From positions 1-25,158 of the forward strand of contig NZ_SMMD01000942.1 of assembly GCF_009711475.1 (NCBI RefSeq): a stretch of 25,158 nt of DNA. The letters run 5' to 3'. The DNA comes from Fulvivirga aurantia (GTDB lineage Bacteria > Bacteroidota > Bacteroidia > Cytophagales > Cyclobacteriaceae). The position numbers and the translations under genes are program-made. The first letter of the stretch is position 1; every line of letters begins with the position of its first letter. Of the stretch, positions 15,525 to 23,897 are shown piece after piece. Below the pieces are notes generated by a model. The model searched no databases. It saw nothing but the letters and a program-made list of their open reading frames with translations, and was not told where the DNA came from.

Positions 15525-16637
15525 TTGCGTATATTAGAAAACATACCTCGCGTTTGGAAAACGGCATATATGTTAATATGCCTGTGGTACGCGCTCAATT
15601 ACACCATCAGTACTATTATTGAGTGGCAGGTCTTTAGACCTTACAGTACTTCCGTCTTATGGAATGGCTTCTACCTATTAGAAGCTGTGTGTATTTTTAT
15701 TGCCCTTACTTTCTTTTACGCCAACTGGCTCTTTAGATATCAGGTAGTTGTGCAGGTGGTGGGTCACGTTTTGGGGCTCATATTTTATTTCCTATGCATG
15801 AGCTACCTCTCATACTATTTCAATGATTACCTCGATGGTCTGGTGTATTTCGATGATTGGAAAGATTATATGCTCGATCTCTTGAGTTGGGACGCCATGC
15901 GCTTTTATGACCAATACATTATTACAGTTGCTGTATATTATATAATTAGGTATTTTGAGAGTCTGCAACGCAAAGATCAGGAAAAGAGTGAGCTTGCTAT
16001 AAAGAATAAAGAGATGCAATTGTCGTTGTTAAAGTCTCAGATCAATCCTCACTTTTTGTTTAATACACTAAACTCTATTAGTACGCTGATAGGTACAAGT
16101 AAAGAAAAGGCAAGAAGAGTAATTACACAGCTGTCAGATGTGTTTAGGTATGCCCTCGACTCGCATGGGGGGCAGCGTGTGAAACTTATTCATGAGCTTG
16201 ATTTTATCGAAAACTATATTAGAATACAGCAGGTGCGCTTTGGAGATAGACTTAAATTCATTAAAAACATAGAGCCAACCTGCCTGAGCGTAGAGATACC
16301 GCCAATGGTATTACAACCTCTGGTAGAAAACTCAGTTAAATATGGTATAGCTCCCAAAGATGATGGGGGTACGATTGAGTTGATTGTGGAAAGAAAAGCA
16401 GAAGGTATATATTTTGAGATCACTGATGATGGCGTAGGCAAGAAGGCAGAGAAAATTTTAGATGGTAAATCATCAGGTATTGGTCTTAAAAACTCTGATA
16501 AAAGACTAACAAGCATTTATGGTAAAAGAGCCGGATTACAGGTGCACGCACGTGACGATGGTTATACAGTAAGCTTTATTTTACCTCTCAACAATTTGAT
16601 AAGAGAAAGAGAGACTGAGCCACAAATGATTAAATAA
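15525..16637 (+). CDS. LytS-type sensor histidine kinase
   Basis: A 370-residue inner-membrane kinase. Residues about 13-145 contain four or more hydrophobic helices with no recognised sensor domain. A short coiled-coil leads to a His_kinase (PF06580-type) domain with QINPHFLFNTLNS, whose His176 is the likely phospho-acceptor. The ATPase region contains LQPLVENSVKYG, ITDDGVGKK and GIGLKNSDKRL. The first in-frame start is TTG 15525 after a TAG at 15510; ATG 15570 would begin inside helix 1, so I prefer the TTG with moderate certainty. It lies 24 bp before its LytTR partner, forming a classic two-gene system. The stimulus is unknown. Confidence 0.92.
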   Translation: MRILENIPRVWKTAYMLICLWYALNYTISTIIEWQVFRPYSTSVLWNGFYLLEAVCIFIALTFFYANWLFRYQVVVQVVGHVLGLIFYFLCMSYLSYYFNDYLDGLVYFDDWKDYMLDLLSWDAMRFYDQYIITVAVYYIIRYFESLQRKDQEKSELAIKNKEMQLSLLKSQINPHFLFNTLNSISTLIGTSKEKARRVITQLSDVFRYALDSHGGQRVKLIHELDFIENYIRIQQVRFGDRLKFIKNIEPTCLSVEIPPMVLQPLVENSVKYGIAPKDDGGTIELIVERKAEGIYFEITDDGVGKKAEKILDGKSSGIGLKNSDKRLTSIYGKRAGLQVHARDDGYTVSFILPLNNLIRERETEPQMIK

Positions 16638-16661
16638 ATAAGAAAAGACAACAACAAACCA

Positions 16662-17408
16662 ATGAAAATAGATTGTATAATAATTGATGACGAAAAATTA
16701 GCAAGGGATCTATTGCTCGAGTTCTTAGAACCATTTACAGAAATCGAAGTGGTAGCAGAGTGCGCTAAAGGTAAAGATGCCGTGGCTAAAATTGATGAGC
16801 TACAACCTAAGCTTATATTTTTGGATGTACAGATGCCCGGTATGGATGGGTTTGATGTACTGGAAGCAATTACGCACAAACCTTATGTGATTTTCACTAC
16901 GGCATATGACCAATATGCTATCCAGGCATTTGATAAAAATGCGATTGACTACATACTCAAACCTCTTGATGAGGAGCGTTTTAAGCTGGCAATAAAGAGA
17001 GCAACATCCAGAATAAGAGCCGATAAGAGCAATGTTGAGGAGTTGATCATGAGTATGAAATCAACAGAAGATGACTCCAAATACAGCAGCCATCTTTTCG
17101 TACAGAAAAGTGAAAAGCTTTTTAACCTGGAGGTGAAAGATATAATGCATCTCGAGGCTTCTGGTGACTATACCGTACTTACCACGAAAGATGATCAGTA
17201 CTTATCTTCATCAGGTATTGGTAAGCTGGAGGAAAAGCTCAACCCGGATCAGTTTATAAGAATACACCGGTCAACGATTATTAATCTCAACTACCTGAAA
17301 GAGATAGAAAAGCATTTCAATGGAGGCCTCATTGTAAAGATGCAGAATGCAAAAAGCTTCCCAGTGAGTAGAACTTACGCTAAAGAAATAAGGAAAAAGG
17401 TGGTTTAA
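16662..17408 (+). CDS. LytTR-family response regulator
   Basis: A 248-residue transcription regulator. The receiver (about 1-120) opens DCIIIDDEKLARD; Asp55 in FLDVQMPGMDGF is the phospho-acceptor, and the conserved Thr/Lys positions appear in FTTAYDQYA and ILKPL. The C-terminal LytTR DNA-binding domain (about 145-248) has IMHLEASGDYTVLTT, FIRIHRSTIINLNYL and FPVSRTYAKEI. It is paired with the upstream LytS-type kinase, 24 bp away. The targets are not visible; such systems often act on adjacent membrane or exported genes. Its stop overlaps the stop of the convergent gene by 4 nt. Confidence 0.95.
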   Translation: MKIDCIIIDDEKLARDLLLEFLEPFTEIEVVAECAKGKDAVAKIDELQPKLIFLDVQMPGMDGFDVLEAITHKPYVIFTTAYDQYAIQAFDKNAIDYILKPLDEERFKLAIKRATSRIRADKSNVEELIMSMKSTEDDSKYSSHLFVQKSEKLFNLEVKDIMHLEASGDYTVLTTKDDQYLSSSGIGKLEEKLNPDQFIRIHRSTIINLNYLKEIEKHFNGGLIVKMQNAKSFPVSRTYAKEIRKKVV

Positions 17409-17941
17409 TCGACTACTATTTTACTTTTTATAGTAGCTATTTCTTCTTTGCTGCTTACCTCTGGAGATGTAATGTAGTTGATGATATAATTAATAATATC
17501 TTCTCCTAAGTCCATAGATTTTAAAGATTCAAGATTCTCGATAATCAACTGCTTATCGAGTTTCTTGTTTTTACTCATACCCAGATAAGCTGGAACGCTA
17601 TTCTCTATATAGAATCTCAAAAACCTAATTTCTACATTGAGTTTATCTCTTAATACAGCTTCCTGAAGCAATTTTTGTGAGCTATTAAGGTAATTTACTT
17701 TAGTCACAGGGTTCCATGAGTGCTTGGCAATCAGTGCCTCGGCCACTGCTTCGTAAGCTTGCATAATAGGAGAGGTGTCTTGCAGACCTGTAATACGATT
17801 ATAAAACTCAAAGCACTTATTCAGATTAAACTCTGAGTAAAACAAATCTTCCCTAATCAATTGGATTGGTGATTTATTCTGAGCACCAGCATCTATGGTG
17901 GTCATTACAATCAATGTCAATACAATTAAAATACCCTTCAC
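17405..17941 (-). CDS. Hypothetical exported helical protein
   Basis: A 178-residue protein with a typical signal peptide (cleavage near DAGAQ). The mature part is predominantly helical and charged: a segment near 40-65 (CFEFYNRITGLQDTSPIMQA) and repeated Leu/Ile/Lys patterns resemble a TPR-like or four-helix arrangement. I do not recognise a family. Its stop codon (17405-17407) interlocks with that of the LytTR regulator on the opposite strand. It is divergent from the AGCS transporter gene. The location should be periplasmic; no function is assigned. Confidence 0.75.
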   Translation of the reverse strand: MKGILIVLTLIVMTTIDAGAQNKSPIQLIREDLFYSEFNLNKCFEFYNRITGLQDTSPIMQAYEAVAEALIAKHSWNPVTKVNYLNSSQKLLQEAVLRDKLNVEIRFLRFYIENSVPAYLGMSKNKKLDKQLIIENLESLKSMDLGEDIINYIINYITSPEVSSKEEIATIKSKIVVD

Positions 17942-18070
17942 CTTAATTCACAATTTAAGTAGCTCTACAAACGCAAAATTATGTCAAAAGTTGATGTGTA
18001 AGGCGGTAATTATTTGCTATTAAATCAAAAATCAGCTTCTGATAATACCGCTAATCCATTTAAAACCCTT

Positions 18071-18100
18071 TTTGCTATGTAGATTAATTTCTTAGATTTG
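18071..18100 (+). promoter_or_regulatory. Bacteroidota promoter of the AGCS transporter
   Basis: TTTG (18071-18074) and TAGATTTG (18093-18100) match the -33 and -7 elements with an 18-bp spacer, close to the usual 19-21 bp. The predicted start is near 18105, giving a 28-nt leader before the ATG at 18133. It is the best complete two-element primary promoter in the window. Confidence 0.6.
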
Positions 18101-18132
18101 CCAACCATCCAAAAAATGTAAATAAATACACT

Positions 18133-19857
18133 ATGCAAGGTCTGAATGATTTCTTAGTTTTCATTGATAGTTTTATTGGTAGTGCAGATTGGTTTCCTTA
18201 CGCTTTGTTAGGAACTGGTTTATTTTTCACCATTTATCTAGGTTTTCCTCAGATTCGATTCTTCAGACATGCAGTGCGTATCGTGATGGGTAAATTTGAT
18301 AAGGAAGATTTACCAGGAGATACTTCTCACTTTCAGGCTTTGGCCACAGCATTATCTGGTACTGTAGGTACGGGTAACATTGCCGGTGTAGCCTTTGCCA
18401 TTCACTTAGGTGGTCCTGCAGCGCTCTTTTGGATGTTAGTGACTGCAGTATTTGGTATGTGTACCAAATTTGTGGAGGTTTCACTATCACATAAATACAG
18501 AACAAAGCTTGCCGATGGTACCATGGCGGGTGGTCCAATGTACTACATGAAGAATGCGGAGTTTAAACTGGGAGGAAAGAAAGTAAGCCTAAAGTGGCTG
18601 GCAGCAATATTTGCTTTCGCTACGGTTTTATCATCTTTCGGAACGGGTAGCTTACCGCAAATCAACAGTATTTCAAGTACGCTTTTAGCAACATTTGGCT
18701 TCGATCAGGTGATCACAGGTGCAGTACTTGCTGTGTTACTTGCCTTAGTAATCATCGGTGGTATCAAGCGTATCGCAGCAGTTACTTCTAAACTCGTGCC
18801 TGGTATGGCTATCGTTTATTTTATAGGAGCATTTGCTGTAATCATATTTAATTACGAAAACATTATCCCTTCATTTGCCGCCATTTTCGGTGATATTTTC
18901 ACTGGTTCATCTGCTGCTGGAGGTTTTATAGGAGCTAATTTGGCCTTTGCCTTTAATAGGGGTGTAAACAGAGGTTTATTCTCAAACGAAGCGGGTCAGG
19001 GTTCTGCACCAATTGCTCACGCTTCAGCTAAGGCAAACGAACCTCTCTCTGAGGGTATGGTGGCGATTTTGGAGCCGTTTATTGATACAATAGTTATTTG
19101 TACAGTTACAGGTCTTGTGTTGCTGTCTTCAGGTGTTTGGTCAGAAAAACATAATAACAAATTTGAATACACTGAGATCGAAATTCTCTCAAATCAATAT
19201 TCTGAAAAGAATGAAGAGCATAAGGAGATCATTTACGAACACTTAAATGATATTAAAAAATTACCTCGATTCAACGGGGAATTGAGAGTGGAGAATGGAG
19301 CGATTCTTAATGATGATATCACGTTCATTCACGCCAGAAGTTTTGCTGATAATATCAAAGTATATGAGACTGAAGGTCTTTTAAATGAGAAACTATATTC
19401 TGGTACTGTTGAAGTTGCCAATGGTAATATCGTAAACACAACCGAGTATGAATTGTGGGGAGAATCGCTGGTACACAGTGCACCGCTTACAGCCATTGCG
19501 TTTAACAGAGGGTTCTTTGGAGAGTACGGGCAATATATAGTTTCCATTGGTCTTTTACTGTTTGCATTTAGTACAGCCATTTCATGGTCGTATTATGGCG
19601 ACAGAGCGATGACTTATCTATTCGGGCCGAAATCAGTGATTTATTACAGAATAGTTTATGTGGTGGCCTTCTTCTTTGCTGCATTCCAGGACACAAGTAT
19701 TATCTGGACGCTTTCGGCAATCACTATCGCGCTAATGACTATACCAAACTTAATCGGAATTCTTTGGTTGCGTAAAGACATGAAGCGCACAATCAGAGAG
19801 TATGGAGATTTCTTTGAAGAAAACTTCCCTGGAGTCGATCATCCGAAGTTTAAGTAA
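18133..19857 (+). CDS. Alanine/glycine:cation symporter (AGCS) family transporter with extra-long hydrophilic insertion
   Basis: A 574-residue inner-membrane transporter that should import small neutral amino acids with sodium. AGCS features include [20 protein letters not shown] near the N-terminus, [33 protein letters not shown] and a later [15 protein letters not shown]. Typical members are about 450-500 residues. The excess is a hydrophilic stretch from about 337 to 450, rich in Glu, Asn and Lys with no membrane helix, placed between LLSSGVW and APLTAIAF. It replaces a loop of only a few tens of residues in ordinary members. It is transcribed alone from a good promoter and ends at a strong terminator. 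Substrate specificity (alanine, glycine or other) is not resolved. Confidence 0.92.
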   Translation: MQGLNDFLVFIDSFIGSADWFPYALLGTGLFFTIYLGFPQIRFFRHAVRIVMGKFDKEDLPGDTSHFQALATALSGTVGTGNIAGVAFAIHLGGPAALFWMLVTAVFGMCTKFVEVSLSHKYRTKLADGTMAGGPMYYMKNAEFKLGGKKVSLKWLAAIFAFATVLSSFGTGSLPQINSISSTLLATFGFDQVITGAVLAVLLALVIIGGIKRIAAVTSKLVPGMAIVYFIGAFAVIIFNYENIIPSFAAIFGDIFTGSSAAGGFIGANLAFAFNRGVNRGLFSNEAGQGSAPIAHASAKANEPLSEGMVAILEPFIDTIVICTVTGLVLLSSGVWSEKHNNKFEYTEIEILSNQYSEKNEEHKEIIYEHLNDIKKLPRFNGELRVENGAILNDDITFIHARSFADNIKVYETEGLLNEKLYSGTVEVANGNIVNTTEYELWGESLVHSAPLTAIAFNRGFFGEYGQYIVSIGLLLFAFSTAISWSYYGDRAMTYLFGPKSVIYYRIVYVVAFFFAAFQDTSIIWTLSAITIALMTIPNLIGILWLRKDMKRTIREYGDFFEENFPGVDHPKFK

Positions 19858-19875
19858 GAAAGAAATATTAATGAG

Positions 19876-19912
19876 AAAGCGTCTCGACTACCCGTTGAGA
19901 CGCTTTTTTATT
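19876..19912 (+). terminator. Terminator after the AGCS transporter
   Basis: A 13-bp stem with one G-U pair joins 19876-19888 with 19894-19906 around a 5-nt loop. A T-run and AT-rich DNA follow on the plus strand. It lies between the convergent stops of the transporter and the anti-sigma/TonB gene, whose stop is inside the T-run. On the minus strand the flank is only moderately T-rich, so stopping of the sigma operon is possible but weaker. Confidence 0.75.
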
Positions 19913-21269
19913 TACGATCAAATTTGACGCGAACCTTTACGATGTCTTCGACTTTGGCGCCATCCCTTTCAGCGGGATTCCAACCTGGGCCTTCCTTTAT
20001 AAGTCTAAGAGCTTCATTATCATAAACCTCACCCATACTTTTAACTACCTCAAAATCGGCAAGGATGCCATTGGGTAAAACTTTCATTTTAATCACAACT
20101 CTACCTTTTTCAGATTCATCAGTAGTAGGGTATTTGATGTTTTGCTCTAAATAATCTTTATAGGCTGATTTACCGACAGAGGGTTGAGAAGGTGTAAAAG
20201 TACTTTCATAAGGTTCGTTTTCTACACCATAACCAGTTACCACTACTTCACTTAGTTGCTGTACATCAGCATTCAATTGCACATCTATGGAGTCTCTGCT
20301 TTTTACATCCACCTCCTTACTTTCCAGTCCGATGAAAGCAAAAACCAAACTTGGATCAGAATCTGTGTCGTCCAGTTTAAGTTGGTAGTTGCCTTCTATG
20401 TCAGTAACAGTGCCCATGTTAGTTCCTTTGATCACTACATTTACGCCAGGTAGCGGCTGATTGTCTTCAGCTGATGTAACCTTTCCAGAGACAGTATTAT
20501 TGATCATTCTTTGCCGGACTGCATTGTCAAGAGCCCTTTTTTTAGCTACCGTCATCTTGCGGCTGACCTCTGCAGCTTCTTCTTTTTCCATTTTAGCTTC
20601 TGCACTAGGCGCAACACCCGACATGTCCAATGCTATTTCCGGCTCGGCTTGCACGGGTATTTGGCTTATAGGTGGAATGCTTTCGACTTCATCTGCTACC
20701 ATGGCATCAGTTTCTGCCAAAGCTATTGATTCGGATTCTTCAATAAACTCTTCCACAATAGTCTCTTCCTCTGTTGCAGGGGGTATGCTAATCGCTTTGT
20801 CGTCTTTATTTATAGAAGCACCTTCATTAGATGCTATATCTTCCTCCTGCACTGACTCCTCATATGCTTCGCTTTGAGGCAGCGACTCTTTCATTTTAGG
20901 CTCATCTACTTTGGGCTCATTTTCAGTCTCTAATTGAGAAATTTCTTGTGGGGCATCTATAGGATCGATCCAGTCAATGACGAGCCAGGTGCTTATAGCC
21001 AAAATCAGCACTGAAGCTGCTAATTTGAGGAATAACGGGAGTTTATTGTTTTTGCTTTCTACCCTGGACGCAAGTCGGGCGTCTATTTTTTCAAGGTCAT
21101 TACTTATATTGTTGGGGTCAATTTGTTCATACCCTTCCATAGCTTCAGCCTCAAAAGTATTGTCAAGCATAAGCTTTTCAACTTCATGCATTTCTGTATG
21201 AGAAAGCTCACCTTTAAGGTAGCGCTCGATAAGCTCTTGTGTTAAAATATGGTTTTTCTCTTTACTCAC
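19908..21269 (-). CDS. Anti-sigma-like / CarboxypepD_reg / TonB C-terminal domain fusion protein
   Basis: A 453-residue single-pass membrane protein. Residues 1-75 resemble anti-sigma N-termini (LTQELIERYLKGELSHTEM...) but lack the zinc-binding His/Cys set. A helix at about 79-100 (LPLFLKLAASVLILAISTWL) crosses the inner membrane. A long acidic, Pro-containing linker (about 105-250) could span the periplasm. A CarboxypepD_reg-like module follows (VSGKVTSAEDNQPLPGVNVV to EVVVTGYG), then a TonB C-terminal domain (YLEQNIKYP...GRVVIKMKVLPNG...MGEVYDNEALRLI...GWNPAERDG). TonB domains bind partners' TonB-box segments. The 8-nt overlap with the upstream sigma gene marks it as the regulator of that sigma factor; the fusion suggests that envelope contact controls sigma release. 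Confidence 0.88.
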   Translation of the reverse strand: MSKEKNHILTQELIERYLKGELSHTEMHEVEKLMLDNTFEAEAMEGYEQIDPNNISNDLEKIDARLASRVESKNNKLPLFLKLAASVLILAISTWLVIDWIDPIDAPQEISQLETENEPKVDEPKMKESLPQSEAYEESVQEEDIASNEGASINKDDKAISIPPATEEETIVEEFIEESESIALAETDAMVADEVESIPPISQIPVQAEPEIALDMSGVAPSAEAKMEKEEAAEVSRKMTVAKKRALDNAVRQRMINNTVSGKVTSAEDNQPLPGVNVVIKGTNMGTVTDIEGNYQLKLDDTDSDPSLVFAFIGLESKEVDVKSRDSIDVQLNADVQQLSEVVVTGYGVENEPYESTFTPSQPSVGKSAYKDYLEQNIKYPTTDESEKGRVVIKMKVLPNGILADFEVVKSMGEVYDNEALRLIKEGPGWNPAERDGAKVEDIVKVRVKFDRK

Positions 21270-21834
21270 TTTCTCTTTCCATGCAGGTCTTTAAGTTTCT
21301 TTTGCCATTCTGAATATAGCTCTTTACTTTTTTTAAGTCATACTTTGTAATCTCTTCGACCTCCTTATAAGACTTTTTTTGAAGGTAAAACAATCTAATA
21401 CAAGCTTTCTGTTCCTTTTGAAGCTCTTCAATGCATTGCTCAAGACGAGATATGTTTTCTTCATCAAAGCTTTCATCATTATGATGCATCAAAGCCATAT
21501 TTTCCACACCAGTGGAGCCAATTTCTAAATGTTGCTGGTTTCTTTTGTGCTTTTGAGAGCGCAAATACATCAGACAATGATTTTTACTCAATACATAAAG
21601 CCAGCTTTTAAAGTTTTCAATCTGATGGGCTTTGACTTTTGGTATGAGCTGCTCAAATATTTGCATTACAGCGTCCTGACTTTCCTGAGGGTCTTTAAGA
21701 TATTTTAGGCAGAGACCATAAACCAATGGCATGTATGGCTTGAAGAGATCGCCCAGAAGCTGTAGGTCGCCAGACTGCTTATAAGCGACTAGGAGCGCTT
21801 TCTCTTTTTCTATTTCTTCTTCGGGTCTGGCCAT
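21262..21834 (-). CDS. ECF-type RNA polymerase sigma factor
   Basis: A 190-residue sigma-70 family protein of extracytoplasmic-function type. Region 2 (about 15-95) includes LFKPYMPLVYGLCLKYL, ESQDAVMQIFEQL and NFKSWLYVLSKNHCLMYLR. Region 4 (about 130-185) includes LQKEQKACIRLFYLQ and the helix-turn-helix segment SYKEVEEITKYDLKKVKSYI. It lacks regions 1 and 3. The stop overlaps the start of the anti-sigma/TonB fusion gene by 8 nt, the usual arrangement for a sigma and its cognate anti-sigma. It is divergent from the VWA-protein gene, with 96 bp between starts, so it may control that gene and itself; no consensus for its promoter can be proved here. Confidence 0.93.
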   Translation of the reverse strand: MARPEEEIEKEKALLVAYKQSGDLQLLGDLFKPYMPLVYGLCLKYLKDPQESQDAVMQIFEQLIPKVKAHQIENFKSWLYVLSKNHCLMYLRSQKHKRNQQHLEIGSTGVENMALMHHNDESFDEENISRLEQCIEELQKEQKACIRLFYLQKKSYKEVEEITKYDLKKVKSYIQNGKRNLKTCMERESE

Positions 21835-21883
21835 GCTTAATACCCTAAGCTAAAAATTTTTTCTAAAGTTTTATGGAAAATTA

Positions 21884-21899
21884 ATGATGGGAGCATCAT
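21884..21899. repeat. Inverted repeat in the sigma/VWA divergent region
   Basis: ATGATG (21884-21889) and CATCAT (21894-21899) form a perfect 6-bp inverted repeat with a 4-bp spacer, about 32 bp before the VWA gene's ATG. It could be an operator or a 5' leader stem; with its simple sequence it may also be chance. Confidence 0.3.
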
Positions 21900-21930
21900 G
21901 ATAATAAACTGTCACCAAAATTTAAAGAAT

Positions 21931-23772
21931 ATGAAAAAGCTAAGTTTATTAATCTTGCTCTCTGTTTTACTCACATCTATGGTGGGGCGAGACGTTCGAA
22001 TTGTCAAAGGAACTGTGGTCTCTGCAGACGATGGCTCTGTTTTGCCGGGAGTAAATGTAATTGTAAAAGGAACCAACACAGGTACGGTAACTGACCTAAA
22101 AGGTCACTATCAAATAGAAGTAGCCGGTGCGGGAAGCACCTTGGTTTTCGCATTTATAGGGCTACAGACTCAAGAGATAAGAGTGGGTAATAAATCAGAA
22201 ATAAATGTGAAGATGAAAGCGGATGTGCAACAACTGAGCGAAGTCGTTGTGACTGGAATGGCTGAGACCAAAATGGTAAAAAATAAGATGTATTCACCGG
22301 CAGCGGATATGGCTGTTAGCTATACAGTAGCTCCCGAGCATTATATTGAGCACAATACTGAGGAGTATGATGCCATTCAGGAAAATGAGTTCAGGCAGGC
22401 CCTTAAAAAGCCGTTGTCAACTTTTTCGATTGATGTTGACGCGGCCTCGTACAGCAACATTAGAAGATTTCTGAATAATGGTCAGCAACCACCTAAAGAT
22501 GCTGTGAGAATTGAAGAGATGGTAAATTATTTTAACTATGATTATCCGCAGCCAGATGGTGACCATCCTTTTTCTATCAACACAGAAATCTCTAAAGCCC
22601 CCTGGAATACGGCACATAAACTCGTGCATATTGGCTTGCAAGGTGAGCGTATAGCCACTGATAATTTACCTCCATCAAATCTCGTTTTTCTTATTGATGT
22701 ATCGGGTTCTATGGGAGCGCCTAACAAGTTGCCGTTGTTAAAATCTGCCTTTAAACTACTGGCACAAGAACTAAGGCCTCAGGACAATGTGGCCATAGTA
22801 GTTTATGCTGGTGCTGCAGGGCTTGTTTTGCCATCTACTTCTGGCAAGAACAAAGATAAGATCATAGGAGCTCTTGACAGGTTAAAAGCAGGAGGGTCTA
22901 CTGCCGGTGGTGCAGGTATCAACCTCGCTTATGAAGTGGTGAAAGAAAATTTCTCAGAGGAGGGCAATAATAGGGTGATCATCGCTACAGATGGTGATTT
23001 TAATGTGGGTGAGTCAAGTAATGCATCTATGGAACGACTTATAGAAAAGAAGAGAGATGATGGTATTTTTCTTACGGTCCTTGGTTTTGGTATGGGCAAC
23101 TACAAAGATTCTAAAATGGAAATACTGGCCAATAAAGGCAATGGAAACTACGCATACATTGATAATATCCTCGAAGCAAAAAAAGTGTTGGTAAACGAAT
23201 TTGGAGGTACACTTTTTACAATAGCTAAGGATGTGAAAATTCAGGTAGAATTTAATCCTGCGAAGGTAAATGCATACAGACTTATCGGTTACGAAAACAG
23301 ATTATTGAAAGACGAAGATTTTAATAATGATAAGAAAGATGCTGGTGAGCTTGGTTCCGGGCATACTGTAACCGCTTTGTATGAAATTATTCCGGCAGGT
23401 GTTGAAAGTAGTTTTGCGCCTATTGATGATTTGAAGTATCAAACCAATAAAATCTCTAATGAGGCTAAGAAATCTGAGGAATTGATGACTGTGAAACTTA
23501 GGTATAAAGAACCAAGAGGCGATAAAAGCAAGTTGATTGTAAATGCCTTAGTTGATGATGACATTGCCCTGGAGGAAACATCAGATAACTTCAGATGGTC
23601 AGCTGCTGTGGCTGGTTTTGGGATGCTGCTTAGAGATTCTGAATTTAAAAATGACCTCACCCATAATGATGTCCTGAGATTAGCACGATCTGCCAAAGGG
23701 ACGGATGAAGAAGGTTATAGGATTGAGTTTATCAATCTCGTAAAAAGTTGTGAAATGATCGCTGGTAAGTAA
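21931..23772 (+). CDS. Exported von Willebrand factor A protein with N-terminal CarboxypepD_reg-like module
   Basis: A 613-residue protein (YfbK-like). I choose ATG 21931 because it gives a signal peptide (KKLSLLILLSVLLTSMV); the frame opens at 21898 but that adds 11 polar residues. A CarboxypepD_reg-like module follows (about 24-110: VLPGVNVIVKGTNTGTVTD to SEVVVTG). A linker and the pre-VWA region (TFSIDVDAASYSNIRRFLNNG) lead to the VWA domain. Its metal-ion-dependent adhesion site has DVSGSM (Asp256) and TDGDFNVG (Asp354). A long C-terminal part resembles DUF3520-type tails. VWA/MIDAS domains bind protein partners with a divalent metal. It faces the sigma/anti-sigma pair and shares a module with the anti-sigma, so the two products may interact at the envelope. 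Confidence 0.9.
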   Translation: MKKLSLLILLSVLLTSMVGRDVRIVKGTVVSADDGSVLPGVNVIVKGTNTGTVTDLKGHYQIEVAGAGSTLVFAFIGLQTQEIRVGNKSEINVKMKADVQQLSEVVVTGMAETKMVKNKMYSPAADMAVSYTVAPEHYIEHNTEEYDAIQENEFRQALKKPLSTFSIDVDAASYSNIRRFLNNGQQPPKDAVRIEEMVNYFNYDYPQPDGDHPFSINTEISKAPWNTAHKLVHIGLQGERIATDNLPPSNLVFLIDVSGSMGAPNKLPLLKSAFKLLAQELRPQDNVAIVVYAGAAGLVLPSTSGKNKDKIIGALDRLKAGGSTAGGAGINLAYEVVKENFSEEGNNRVIIATDGDFNVGESSNASMERLIEKKRDDGIFLTVLGFGMGNYKDSKMEILANKGNGNYAYIDNILEAKKVLVNEFGGTLFTIAKDVKIQVEFNPAKVNAYRLIGYENRLLKDEDFNNDKKDAGELGSGHTVTALYEIIPAGVESSFAPIDDLKYQTNKISNEAKKSEELMTVKLRYKEPRGDKSKLIVNALVDDDIALEETSDNFRWSAAVAGFGMLLRDSEFKNDLTHNDVLRLARSAKGTDEEGYRIEFINLVKSCEMIAGK

Positions 23773-23783
23773 TTGAAAATAAC

Positions 23784-23815
23784 AGAGCTCCAGGTAACTA
23801 CTGGGGCTCTATTTT
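23784..23815 (+). terminator. Terminator after the VWA gene
   Basis: AGAGCTCCAG (23784-23793) pairs with CTGGGGCTCT (23801-23810) as a 10-bp stem with one wobble and a 7-nt loop, 11 bp after the stop. ATTTT follows. It separates the VWA gene from the glycosyltransferase gene. Confidence 0.65.
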
Positions 23816-23897
23816 AATGCCTTAATAAGTAATAATTATAACTCCTACCTATTACTTTTGTCTCTTCACCATTGATCAACCAACTACTTATCTCTAA

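Noticed and set aside
17942..18070. Second sigma-54 promoter, from GG/GC pairs in AGGCGGTAATTATTTGC
   Set aside because: The spacing between GG and GC is 9 or 12 bases, not the required 10, and the flanking TGGCA/TTGCA context is poor.
20461..20877. A 138-codon open frame on the plus strand inside the anti-sigma/TonB gene
   Set aside because: It is antisense to the acidic linker, whose Glu/Ser/Ala-rich codons leave the opposite strand open. Its translation is low-complexity Ser/Ala/Ile with no recognisable domain.
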